Below, one piece after another: positions 1-6,068 of a stretch of 12,544 nt of DNA; position 1 is the stretch's first letter, and each line of letters opens with the position of its first letter. The notes beneath the pieces are model-generated. The model was not told where the DNA came from and searched no databases. It was given only the letters and a program-made list of their open reading frames with translations. Source of the stretch: Defluviitaleaceae bacterium (GTDB taxonomy: Bacteria > Bacillota > Clostridia > Lachnospirales > UBA5962); the NCBI GenBank assembly GCA_009787435.1, contig WRFW01000198.1, positions 1-12,544 of the forward strand, in the 5' to 3' direction. A program made the translations under genes and the position numbers.

Positions 1-1
1 C

Positions 2-1225
2 CCTATGGACACGGTTACAGAAGCTAGAATGGCAATTGCAATTGCAAGGCAAGGCGGGCTTGGAATTATTCATAGCAACTTAACTATAAGAGAGCAGCAA
101 ACCGAAGTGGACAAAGTGAAACGCTCTGAATTTGGAATAATTAAAAATCCAATTTCTTTAAGCCCAAACCACTATATTTCAGATGTATTAAATTTAATGG
201 CAAACTATAGAATTTCAGGAATTCCTATTACTGAATATGATAAACTTGTTGGCATTATTACAAACCGTGATTTACGTTTTGAAAATAACTTAAGCAAAAA
301 AGTTTATGAAGTGATGACTCGTGAAAATTTAATAACCGCCCATGAAGGAATCTCTTTAGAAGAAGCAAGAGAGATTTTAACGAAACATAAAATTGAAAAG
401 CTGCCAATAGTAGACGAAAATGGAGACTTAAAAGGTTTAATTACAACTAAAGATATTTCAAAATCTATAGAATACCCATATTCAGCAAAAGATAGAGATG
501 GCAGGCTTTTTGTTGGTGCAGCTGTTAAAATTGAAGAAGATATGATAGAGCGTATAGAAGCTTTAAATCAATGCCATGTAGACATTATAGCTATAGACAC
601 GCCACACGGGCACACAGAATCTGCGATTAACGCAATAAAAGAGATAAAAGAAAAATTTCCAAGCTTGCCTATAATTTCAGGCAATATTTGCACAAAAGAA
701 GCCGCTAAAGATTTAATTGAAGCTGGAGCAGACGTTTTAAGAGTAGGCATTGGCCCAGGTTCTATGAGTGTAACTTCGGCTATATCTGGAGTTGGAATGC
801 CGCAAATTACAGCTACTATAGAGTGCCAAAATATTGCTAAAAAATACGGAATTGCAGTAATCGCTGATGGCGGAATAAAACAAAATGGAGATATTGCAAA
901 GGCTATAGCCGCTGGGGCTTCTGCTGTAGTTATGGGGTCTTTCTTAGCAGGGTGTGATGAATGCCCAGGCGGAGTTGAACTATTCCAAGGCGTTAAATAT
1001 AAAAAATATAGAAGCAGCCCGCATAGAGTATTAGGAAGTGAGTTAGTTAAAACAGAAACAGATGTGGAAATGCAAGAGGGAAGAATTGCATTTAAAGGAG
1101 CAGTTAAGTTTGTAGTTTCAGAAGTTTTAAAAGGCTTAAAAGCGAGCATGGTTTATTGCGGAGCTGAAACTATTGAAAGCTTACAAAAAAACGGTAAGTT
1201 TGTGAAAGTTGTAGGTTCTCAATAA
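2..1225 (+). CDS. guaB: IMP dehydrogenase family protein, 5'-truncated by window edge, with altered active site
   Basis: The family oxidises IMP to XMP with NAD in GMP synthesis. The frame is already open at base 2, and the conserved MDTVTEA motif, normally near residue 50, is at base 5, so about 50 N-terminal residues lie outside the window. Two CBS repeats follow (about residues 45-155 counted from the Met at base 5), then the second half of the TIM barrel with IDTPHGH, SGN, GIGPGS, ADGGI and the GASAVVMGS loop. Odd points: the catalytic-loop Cys of the GSICTT motif is Ser here (GSMSVT, codon 767-769); the YRGMGSLGAM segment is replaced by YRSSPHRVLGS; the flap with its Arg-Tyr pair is not recognisable; and the protein stops right after FVKVVGSQ, without the usual potassium-site tail. 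The family is certain, but IMPDH activity is doubtful. It overlaps the next gene by one base (TAATG), so the two are probably co-transcribed. Confidence 0.9.
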   Translation, partial: PMDTVTEARMAIAIARQGGLGIIHSNLTIREQQTEVDKVKRSEFGIIKNPISLSPNHYISDVLNLMANYRISGIPITEYDKLVGIITNRDLRFENNLSKKVYEVMTRENLITAHEGISLEEAREILTKHKIEKLPIVDENGDLKGLITTKDISKSIEYPYSAKDRDGRLFVGAAVKIEEDMIERIEALNQCHVDIIAIDTPHGHTESAINAIKEIKEKFPSLPIISGNICTKEAAKDLIEAGADVLRVGIGPGSMSVTSAISGVGMPQITATIECQNIAKKYGIAVIADGGIKQNGDIAKAIAAGASAVVMGSFLAGCDECPGGVELFQGVKYKKYRSSPHRVLGSELVKTETDVEMQEGRIAFKGAVKFVVSEVLKGLKASMVYCGAETIESLQKNGKFVKVVGSQ

Positions 1226-2136
1226 TGTTTGAAGTTACACTAGTTGGAACAGGCGGTATGATGCCTTTAAAAGACAGGCACCTTTCTTCTATGATATGCC
1301 GCTTCAAAACTAAAAATATTCTTTTTGACTGTGGTGAGGGAACTCAAATTAGTCTACAAAAAATAGGGTGGGGGTTTAAATCAATAGATGTTATTTGTAT
1401 TACCCACTTCCATGCAGACCATGTTTCCGGCTTGCCTGGTCTTCTTCATGCTATTAATCATTCTGGAAGAGAAGAAGAACTAATTATAGCTGGGCCTGTT
1501 GGTTTAAAAAAAATAGTTGAAAGTTTGCTAATTATAGCAAGGGGGTTATCATTCCCTATAAAATATTTAGAGATTGAAAGTGAAGAAAATAGTATAACAA
1601 TAGGAGAACTAACTATAAAAAGTTTGCTATTAGAACATAGAGTGCCTTGCCTTGCTTACAAAATTGAAACACATAGACAAGGCAAGTTTGATATAGAACT
1701 TGCAAAAGCTTTAAACATTCCTAAACAATTTTATTCTGAGTTACAAAAAGGTAATGAAATTATACATGAAGAAAAAAGATATACACCAAATATGGTTTTG
1801 GGAACTCCAAGAAAAGGCTTTAAAATAGTTTTTTGTACAGACACAAGACCAATAGAAGAGATTGTACAATTTGCAGAATATGCGGACCTTTTTATTTGTG
1901 AGGGAATTTACGCTGATGATGATAAATTAGAAAAAGCAAAAGAATATAAGCATATGCTATTTTCAGAAGCTGCACACTTAGCTAAAAAAGCTAATGTAAA
2001 AGAATTATGGCTAACACACTATAGCCCCTCCCTTTCTAACCCAGAAGATTTTATAGAGAACGCTAGAGATATTTTTGAAAATAGCCACACTGGGTTTGAT
2101 GGAAAAAGTACCGTTTTAAAATATGAAAAAACATAA
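1225..2136 (+). CDS. rnz: Ribonuclease Z (tRNA 3'-processing metallo-beta-lactamase-fold endonuclease)
   Basis: RNase Z cuts the 3' trailer from tRNA precursors in the cytoplasm. The 303-residue length fits the short bacterial form. Visible zinc-site residues are HFHADH (61-66), His138 in EHRVP, Asp206 in FCTDT and His265 in LTHYS. The KHML stretch around His243 stands where the family has its GHST-type catalytic His. The N-terminus GTGGMMPLKDRHLSS corresponds to the GTGxxxPTxxRNxSS motif of RNase Z, with several changes, and the HEAT motif is replaced by CEGIY. The start codon overlaps the stop of the IMPDH-family gene (TAATG), suggesting translational coupling. A terminator follows 77 bases downstream. 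It could be a related MBL-fold nuclease with another substrate, but overall similarity to clostridial RNase Z is strong. Confidence 0.85.
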   Translation: MFEVTLVGTGGMMPLKDRHLSSMICRFKTKNILFDCGEGTQISLQKIGWGFKSIDVICITHFHADHVSGLPGLLHAINHSGREEELIIAGPVGLKKIVESLLIIARGLSFPIKYLEIESEENSITIGELTIKSLLLEHRVPCLAYKIETHRQGKFDIELAKALNIPKQFYSELQKGNEIIHEEKRYTPNMVLGTPRKGFKIVFCTDTRPIEEIVQFAEYADLFICEGIYADDDKLEKAKEYKHMLFSEAAHLAKKANVKELWLTHYSPSLSNPEDFIENARDIFENSHTGFDGKSTVLKYEKT

Positions 2137-2212
2137 TAAAATATTATTTAACTGCTTACAGTTATAAAACAAAGCATTAGCTGTAACTATTAGTTAGCTG
2201 TTTATGTAAATT

Positions 2213-2252
2213 AAAAAAAGCACTTAAGAAATTTGTTCTAAGTGCTTTTTTT
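2213..2252. terminator. Bidirectional intrinsic terminator between convergent operons
   Basis: A run of A, GCACTTA, a 12-base loop, TAAGTGC and a run of T form a perfect 14-base-pair arm set (2213-2226 with 2239-2252). With A and T tracts on both sides it can stop transcription of rnz on the plus strand and of rplL on the minus strand. Confidence 0.88.
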
Positions 2253-2274
2253 ATTTTGTGCTTTTAAAAACTTA

Positions 2275-2649
2275 TTACTTAAGGTTCACCTTAGCACCAA
2301 CTTCTTCAAGCTTAGCTTTAATAGAGTCTGCTTCTTCTTTTGAAACACCCTCTTTTATTACTTTTGGTGCACCATCTACTGCATCCTTAGCTTCTTTTAA
2401 GCCCAAGCCAGTTATTTCACGAACCGCTTTAATAACTTTAACTTTTTCGCTTCCTGCTTCTGCTAATTCAACATCAAATTCTGTTTTTTCTTCTGCACCG
2501 CCTGCTGCCGCACCGCCTGCTGCTACAACAACGCCTGCCGCCGCACTAACTCCGAACTCTTCTTCGGCTTTTTTCACTAAATCGTTTAACTCTAAAACAG
2601 TCAATTCTTTTACTGCTTCAATTATTTCATCAATACTTAATTTTGCCAT
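2275..2649 (-). CDS. rplL: 50S ribosomal protein L7/L12
   Basis: L7/L12 forms the flexible dimers of the ribosomal stalk that recruit translation GTPases. The 124-residue length is typical. The N-terminal dimerisation helices (MAKLSIDEIIEAVKELTVLE...) lead into an Ala/Gly-rich hinge (about residues 35-53), followed by the conserved C-terminal domain containing KVIKAVREITGLGLKEAK. The start has a good ribosome binding site (GAGGAG about 8 bases upstream). It lies 53 bases downstream of rplJ, its partner in the L10(L12)n complex, and is the last gene of the operon: a terminator follows instead of rpoB. Confidence 0.97.
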   Translation of the reverse strand: MAKLSIDEIIEAVKELTVLELNDLVKKAEEEFGVSAAAGVVVAAGGAAAGGAEEKTEFDVELAEAGSEKVKVIKAVREITGLGLKEAKDAVDGAPKVIKEGVSKEEADSIKAKLEEVGAKVNLK

Positions 2650-2702
2650 TTTTATTTTCTCCTCGTTTTAATTTTCATTTTTTATTAACCACAAAACAGT
2701 AA

Positions 2703-3200
2703 CTATTCTGTTTTGTTTTTTGCTATTTGGTCAATAACTCTTGCGAAATTGCCCATTGGTGATTGGAAAGAACCGAGCAGCTTTGAAAGAAGCTCTTCTT
2801 TTGGTGGAATACTTGCTATTGCAGCTATTCCTTCGGCGTCATACAATACACCGTCTATAAAGCCTGCCTTAAACTCTAAAGCTTCTACTGTCTTTTTTTC
2901 TTTATCGATGATTGCAGCTGTAGCTGTTGCATCTTCATAGCTTATAGCTATTGCTGAAGGCCCTTTAAGGTGTTCTTTTAAGCCTTCAAAAGGTGTACCC
3001 TCAACTGCACGCTCTAATATAGAGTTTTTATAAACTTTATAATCTGCACCAGCTTCACGGAATTTTTTACGAAGAACTGTATCTTCATCAACTTTTATTC
3101 CTCTTGCATCTACAAGAACGATAGAAACAGCACGGTCTAATTTTTCTTTAACTTCATTAACTAATGCTTGCTTTTTATCAATTGTAGCTTGTTTTGGCAT
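2703..3200 (-). CDS. rplJ: 50S ribosomal protein L10
   Basis: L10 anchors L7/L12 dimers to 23S rRNA at the stalk base. The 165-residue protein starts MPKQATIDKKQALVNEVKEKL and carries the family's GIKVDEDTVLRKKFREAG and YKVYKNSI stretches. I chose the ATG at 3200 rather than an upstream in-frame start, because a perfect AGGAGGT lies at 3207-3213 just before it and the upstream 19 codons run through the leader and terminator-like hairpin. The 139-base gap behind rplA holds an L10 leader, so synthesis is probably autoregulated by L10 or the L10-L12 complex. Confidence 0.96.
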   Translation of the reverse strand: MPKQATIDKKQALVNEVKEKLDRAVSIVLVDARGIKVDEDTVLRKKFREAGADYKVYKNSILERAVEGTPFEGLKEHLKGPSAIAISYEDATATAAIIDKEKKTVEALEFKAGFIDGVLYDAEGIAAIASIPPKEELLSKLLGSFQSPMGNFARVIDQIAKNKTE

Positions 3201-3206
3201 TCTTTT

Positions 3207-3213
3207 ACCTCCT
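3207..3213 (-). promoter_or_regulatory. Ribosome binding site fixing the rplJ start
   Basis: The minus strand reads AGGAGGT six bases before the ATG at 3200. This full Shine-Dalgarno match decides in favour of that start over longer in-frame alternatives. Confidence 0.9.
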
Positions 3214-3235
3214 ATATTTTTTGTGATTAAATAAA

Positions 3236-3271
3236 TAATAAAAACGCATTCTACCAAAAGAATGCGTTTTT
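3236..3271 (-). terminator. Terminator-like hairpin between L10 leader and rplJ (possible attenuator)
   Basis: On the minus strand, AAAAACGCATTC, an 8-base loop and GAATGCGTTTTT form a perfect 12-bp stem ending in a T run. It lies after the L10 leader and before the rplJ ribosome binding site. A stop here would reduce rplJ-rplL relative to upstream genes, so it is probably conditional, either an attenuator or a partial terminator. Whether L10 controls it cannot be read from the sequence. Confidence 0.65.
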
Positions 3272-3274
3272 ATA

Positions 3275-3333
3275 AAAAACTAAACATTCCCTCGGCAGGA
3301 TTTATTTTTAGACCTACTTTCTTAGGGTATTCA
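3275..3333 (-). ncRNA. Ribosomal protein L10 leader (cis-regulatory RNA)
   Basis: On the minus strand the leader carries the conserved blocks CCTAAGAAAGTAGGT (near 3313-3327) and AATCCTGCCGAGG (near 3290-3302). These are the hallmark of the Firmicute L10 leader, which binds the L10/L12 complex to control rplJ-rplL. It sits in the expected place, directly upstream of rplJ. Exact boundaries are approximate. Confidence 0.85.
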
Positions 3334-3339
3334 TCTTAT

Positions 3340-4029
3340 TTAATCACTAATTTTAGCTGTGTTTAATCTAACACCCGGGCTCATAGTAGTTGAAATGCTA
3401 ATGCTTTTTAAATAAGCACCTTTAGCAGCCGACGGCTTAGCTTTAACTATAGTTCTCATTAAAGTTTCAAAATTTTCTTTTAACTTTTCTGCACCAAAGC
3501 TAACTTTACCAAGTGGCACGTGTACTATATTATTTTTATCTAAACGGTATTCTATTTTACCGGCTTTAATATCTGCAACTGCTTTTTTAACATCTGCTGA
3601 AACAGTTCCTGCTTTAGGGTTTGGCATTAAACCTTTTGGCCCAAGCACCTTACCCAAACGACCAACAAGACCCATCATATCTGGCGTTGCAACTATTACA
3701 TCAAATTCAAACCAGTTTTCATTTTGAATTTTTGAGACTAATTCTTCAGCACCAACATAGTCTGCACCTGCTTCCTCTGCTTCCTTAGCTTTATCTGCTT
3801 TAGCAAAAACTAAAACACGCTGTTTTCTACCTGTGCCATGTGGCAAAACTACAGCACCACGAATTTGCTGGTCTGCATGCCTACCATCTACACCTAAGCG
3901 AATATGTGCTTCAACTGTTTCATCAAACTTTGCATAGCTAATTTGTGGTATAAGAGCTAAGCCTTCTTCTGGGTCATAAAACTTTTCTCTATCTACTAAT
4001 TTTTGCTTTTCTAAATACTTTTTTCCCAT
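3340..4029 (-). CDS. rplA: 50S ribosomal protein L1
   Basis: L1 forms the mobile L1 stalk that helps release E-site tRNA, and in many bacteria it represses its own operon. The 229-residue length is standard. Recognisable stretches are VEAHIRLGVDGRHADQQIRG, VLPHGTGRKQRVLVFA and the signature GRLGKVLGPKGLMPNPKAGT. The ATG follows GGGAGG at close spacing. The 208-base gap after rplK is longish and contains a GTGGGAG...CCACG pair also found before rplK. The stop is followed directly by the L10 leader. Confidence 0.97.
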   Translation of the reverse strand: MGKKYLEKQKLVDREKFYDPEEGLALIPQISYAKFDETVEAHIRLGVDGRHADQQIRGAVVLPHGTGRKQRVLVFAKADKAKEAEEAGADYVGAEELVSKIQNENWFEFDVIVATPDMMGLVGRLGKVLGPKGLMPNPKAGTVSADVKKAVADIKAGKIEYRLDKNNIVHVPLGKVSFGAEKLKENFETLMRTIVKAKPSAAKGAYLKSISISTTMSPGVRLNTAKISD

Positions 4030-4039
4030 ATTAACCTCC

Positions 4040-4195
4040 CGTGGTATTCACGTTTTTAGAATGTATGAAAATATAAATTTATACTGCGTTAAAAAGCCAG
4101 TCTCTTTCGGTCATTTACAAAAGTAAACTTCCTCTTTCACCTGTCTCCTTGCCTAAATTTAATTTACAGAAAATTCTATAAATAAAAACTCCCAC
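4040..4195 (-). promoter_or_regulatory. Candidate L1 operator / leader element upstream of rplA
   Basis: On the minus strand GTGGGAG (4195-4189) is followed, about 145 bases later, by ACCACGGGAGG (4045-4035), where CCACG abuts the ribosome binding site. GTGG and CCAC are complementary, so pairing would close a stem next to the Shine-Dalgarno sequence. The same paired motif precedes rplK. L1 autoregulation is known for the family; assigning this element to L1 is inference. Confidence 0.4.
4079..4140 (-). other. Two tiny overlapping ORFs in the rplK-rplA leader (uncertain)
   Basis: The minus strand has AAGGAG, then a GTG start at 4140 opening a 9-codon ORF (MKEEVYFCK). Its TGA overlaps an ATG at 4114 opening an 11-codon ORF (MTERDWLFNAV) ending in TAA at 4079. 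The Shine-Dalgarno plus ATGA junction looks like translational coupling, but ORFs this short arise by chance, so coding is not claimed with confidence. Confidence 0.15.
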
Positions 4196-4237
4196 TTATT
4201 ATTTGTTTAAAAACTAAACTTCAATTCTAGCAAGTAA

Positions 4238-4663
4238 TTAATCTTGAATAACTATACCCATGCTTCTTGCTGTTCCGGCTATCATACTTGTTGCTGTTTC
4301 TAAATTTGCAGCATTTAAATCTTCCATTTTTGTTTGTGCTATTTTTTCAACTTCAGCACGAGAGATAGTAGCTACTTTTTCTTTAACAGAGTTGCCAGAA
4401 GCTTTATCTATTTTAGCCGCTTTTTTAAGCAAAACTGCAGCTGGTGGTGTTTTCGTAATAAAAGTGAAGCTTTTATCTTGATAAACAGTAATAACGACTG
4501 GTATTACAAGCCCTGCTTGAGAAGCAGTACGTTCATTAAAAGCTTTTGTAAACTCCATAATGTTTACTTGGTGCTGCCCTAAAGCCGGGCCAACTGGTGG
4601 TGCAGGTGTTGCTTTTCCTGCGTCTATTTGCAACTTTATCAAACCTGTTACTTTTTTTGCCAT
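4238..4663 (-). CDS. rplK: 50S ribosomal protein L11
   Basis: L11 binds the GTPase-associated region of 23S rRNA and is needed for RelA-type stringent signalling. The 141-residue length is exact for the family. The N-terminal domain shows KLQIDAGKATPAPPVGPALGQ, with the Pro-rich loop targeted by thiopeptides; the C-terminal rRNA-binding domain ends in ETATSMIAGTARSMGIVI. The start follows GAGGAGG at good spacing. It lies between nusG (157-base gap) and rplA. Confidence 0.97.
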   Translation of the reverse strand: MAKKVTGLIKLQIDAGKATPAPPVGPALGQHQVNIMEFTKAFNERTASQAGLVIPVVITVYQDKSFTFITKTPPAAVLLKKAAKIDKASGNSVKEKVATISRAEVEKIAQTKMEDLNAANLETATSMIAGTARSMGIVIQD

Positions 4664-4678
4664 TGTTGTTTTCCTCCT

Positions 4679-4732
4679 CGTGGTGTTTACGATTTTTTAT
4701 TTTTTATAATTATAAATTTTCAAATCTCCCAC
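4679..4732 (-). promoter_or_regulatory. Candidate L1 operator / leader element upstream of rplK
   Basis: The minus strand has GTGGGAG (4732-4726) and, 42 bases after it, ACCACGAGGAGG (4684-4673), which runs into the rplK ribosome binding site. Arms and layout match the element before rplA. In E. coli L1 represses the L11 operon by binding upstream of rplK, which makes L1 the obvious candidate ligand, but that is inference. Confidence 0.45.
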
Positions 4733-4820
4733 TTTTTTATAATTTTTAGGGCTAGATTTAAAGCCAAAAAATTTATGCAATTTTTGAAAATTGGTTTACA
4801 ATCATTCAAGTTAAAAAGTT

Positions 4821-5342
4821 TTATAATTTAACTACTTGCTCAAATTCAAGCTCTACAGCAGTTTCACGCCCAAAAACACTGAAATTTGCTATTATAGAAT
4901 TTTTAGATTCCAAAATTTCTTTAATAATTCCTATAGATTCTTCAAATGGACCAGATATAACTCTCACACTGTCTCCAATTTCAAAGTCTATATTTATTCT
5001 GCTTAAACTCATACCTATTCCCATTGCCTTAGCTTCGCTTTCGGTTAAAGGAACAGGCTTAGAACCAGGCCCAACGAAACTTGTTACTCCCCTAGTGTTT
5101 CTAACAACGAACCAAGTATCATCATTCATTATCATTTTAAGAAGCACATAACCAGGAAACACTTTTCGGCTAACAGTTCTTTTTTTTCCATTCTTAACTT
5201 CAACTACATCTTCAATAGGAACGACTATTTCAAGAATTTCTTCTTCTAACCCTCTATTTTCAACAATCTTTTCTATGTTAGCTTTAACTTTATTTTCATA
5301 ACCTGAATAAGTATGAACAACATACCACATAGGCTCATTCAT
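4821..5342 (-). CDS. nusG: Transcription termination/antitermination factor NusG
   Basis: NusG binds RNA polymerase and modulates pausing, termination and coupling to the ribosome. The NGN domain begins WYVVHTYSGYENKVKANIEK, contains VFPGYVLLKM and the VRNTRGVTSFVGPGSKPVPL stretch, and is followed by a C-terminal KOW domain (FEIGDSVRVISGPFEESIGI). I chose the ATG at 5342, one base after the secE stop (TAG-A-ATG), with GGTGA upstream as a weak ribosome binding site. A GTG at 5351 overlapping secE and an ATG at 5330 are alternatives. Tight packing suggests translational coupling to secE. Length (173 residues) is normal. Confidence 0.95.
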   Translation of the reverse strand: MNEPMWYVVHTYSGYENKVKANIEKIVENRGLEEEILEIVVPIEDVVEVKNGKKRTVSRKVFPGYVLLKMIMNDDTWFVVRNTRGVTSFVGPGSKPVPLTESEAKAMGIGMSLSRINIDFEIGDSVRVISGPFEESIGIIKEILESKNSIIANFSVFGRETAVELEFEQVVKL

Positions 5343-5343
5343 T

Positions 5344-5760
5344 CTATTCACCGTCGCCTGGTAATTCTTCTTCTAATTCTTCTGTTTCAATTAAGTCTAT
5401 ATCTTCAATATCATATTCATAAGGCAATTCTTCTAAATCAATTATTTCAATTCCCATATCATCGCCAAAGTCTGCTTCATCGAAAATCATATCATCAAAG
5501 TTAAAGTCTCCAAAATCAAACATATTCATTATGTTAAATTCTTCTATGCCGACAGCTCTTCCTACGCCATCTAATGCAAAAGAGATAGTATAATCCATAA
5601 TGAATATCATAACTGTAACTATAATACAAGTTATAATAACTGTAACAACTTGTTTTCTGAGCTCTTTTTTAGTTGGCCACTTAATTTGCTTGAATTCACC
5701 TTTAAAATCTGAAATAGTATTTTTCTTTTTTAACTCTTTCGTTTCTGGTTTATCAGCCAT
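5344..5760 (-). CDS. secE: Preprotein translocase subunit SecE with long acidic C-terminal extension
   Basis: SecE clamps SecY in the protein-conducting channel of the membrane. The conserved amphipathic helix and motif FKGEFKQIKWPTKKELRKQ (about 19-37) precede one membrane segment (about 38-60), as in short Firmicute SecE proteins of about 60-70 residues. This one has 138 residues. From residue 71 to the end there are 28 Asp/Glu and no Lys or Arg, with Phe/Ile-rich spacing. By SecE topology this tail should face outside the membrane. The stop is a normal TAG directly before nusG, and no frameshift is apparent. Its start lies 8 bases after the rpmG stop, with AGGTAGG as ribosome binding site. 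Identity is sure; the tail's role is unknown. Confidence 0.95.
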   Translation of the reverse strand: MADKPETKELKKKNTISDFKGEFKQIKWPTKKELRKQVVTVIITCIIVTVMIFIMDYTISFALDGVGRAVGIEEFNIMNMFDFGDFNFDDMIFDEADFGDDMGIEIIDLEELPYEYDIEDIDLIETEELEEELPGDGE

Positions 5761-5768
5761 AGTAATAC

Positions 5769-5918
5769 CTACCTTGTCTCTCTGTGAGGTTTGTGAGAAT
5801 TACAGAAACGGCAATATTTTTTGAACTCTAATCTATCTGGATGAACACGTTTGTCCTTAGTGAAAGAATAATTGCGTTGCTTACATTCAGTACATGCTAG
5901 TGTTATTTTAGTTCTCAT
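5769..5918 (-). CDS. rpmG: 50S ribosomal protein L33, zinc-ribbon form
   Basis: This 49-residue ORF starts MRTKITLACTECKQRNYSFT and is the first gene of the operon. L33 sits near the ribosomal E site. Two CxxC pairs (Cys9/Cys12 and Cys36/Cys39) mark the zinc-binding version, as opposed to the zinc-free paralogue some Firmicutes use under zinc limitation. The residues KDKRVHPDRLEFKKYC and RFCNSHKPHRETR fit the family. An AAGGTGGTG ribosome binding site precedes the ATG. The position immediately before secE-nusG is classic. It reads on to secE after an 8-base gap. Confidence 0.96.
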   Translation of the reverse strand: MRTKITLACTECKQRNYSFTKDKRVHPDRLEFKKYCRFCNSHKPHRETR

Positions 5919-5995
5919 GTGTTACTACACCACCTTATTTATTTATTTTTTCAAAAACGATTTTTATAGTTTTTTCCAAAACATTTTCTTCAAAC

Positions 5996-6020
5996 TAAAA
6001 AGGTGTTTTCTCAAACACCT
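5996..6020 (-). terminator. Promoter-proximal terminator-like hairpin in the rpmG operon leader
   Basis: On the minus strand AGGTGTTT, a GAGA tetraloop and AAACACCT are followed by a T run. The hairpin starts roughly 10 bases after the expected transcription start and about 80 bases before rpmG. It has the form of an intrinsic terminator, so it may be an attenuator for the whole operon, or simply a stable 5' end. Confidence 0.6.
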
Positions 6021-6035
6021 TAATATGATGTATAT

Positions 6036-6064
6036 ATTATAAAGCATTTTAGTAAATTTGTCAA
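6036..6064 (-). promoter_or_regulatory. Consensus housekeeping promoter of the rpmG-rplL operon
   Basis: On the minus strand TTGACA (6064-6059), a 17-base spacer and TATAAT (6041-6036) are a perfect vegetative sigma factor match with ideal spacing. It points at rpmG and predicts a start near 6029, giving a leader of about 110 bases. Confidence 0.9.
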
Positions 6065-6068
6065 GCAT

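Noticed and set aside
568..1149. Long minus-strand ORF opposite the IMPDH-family gene
   Set aside because: It lies wholly antisense to a clear conserved gene, has no ribosome binding site and no recognisable protein features.
3201..3257. Longer N-terminus for rplJ starting at 3257
   Set aside because: Those codons run through the terminator-like hairpin, and a perfect Shine-Dalgarno supports the start at 3200.
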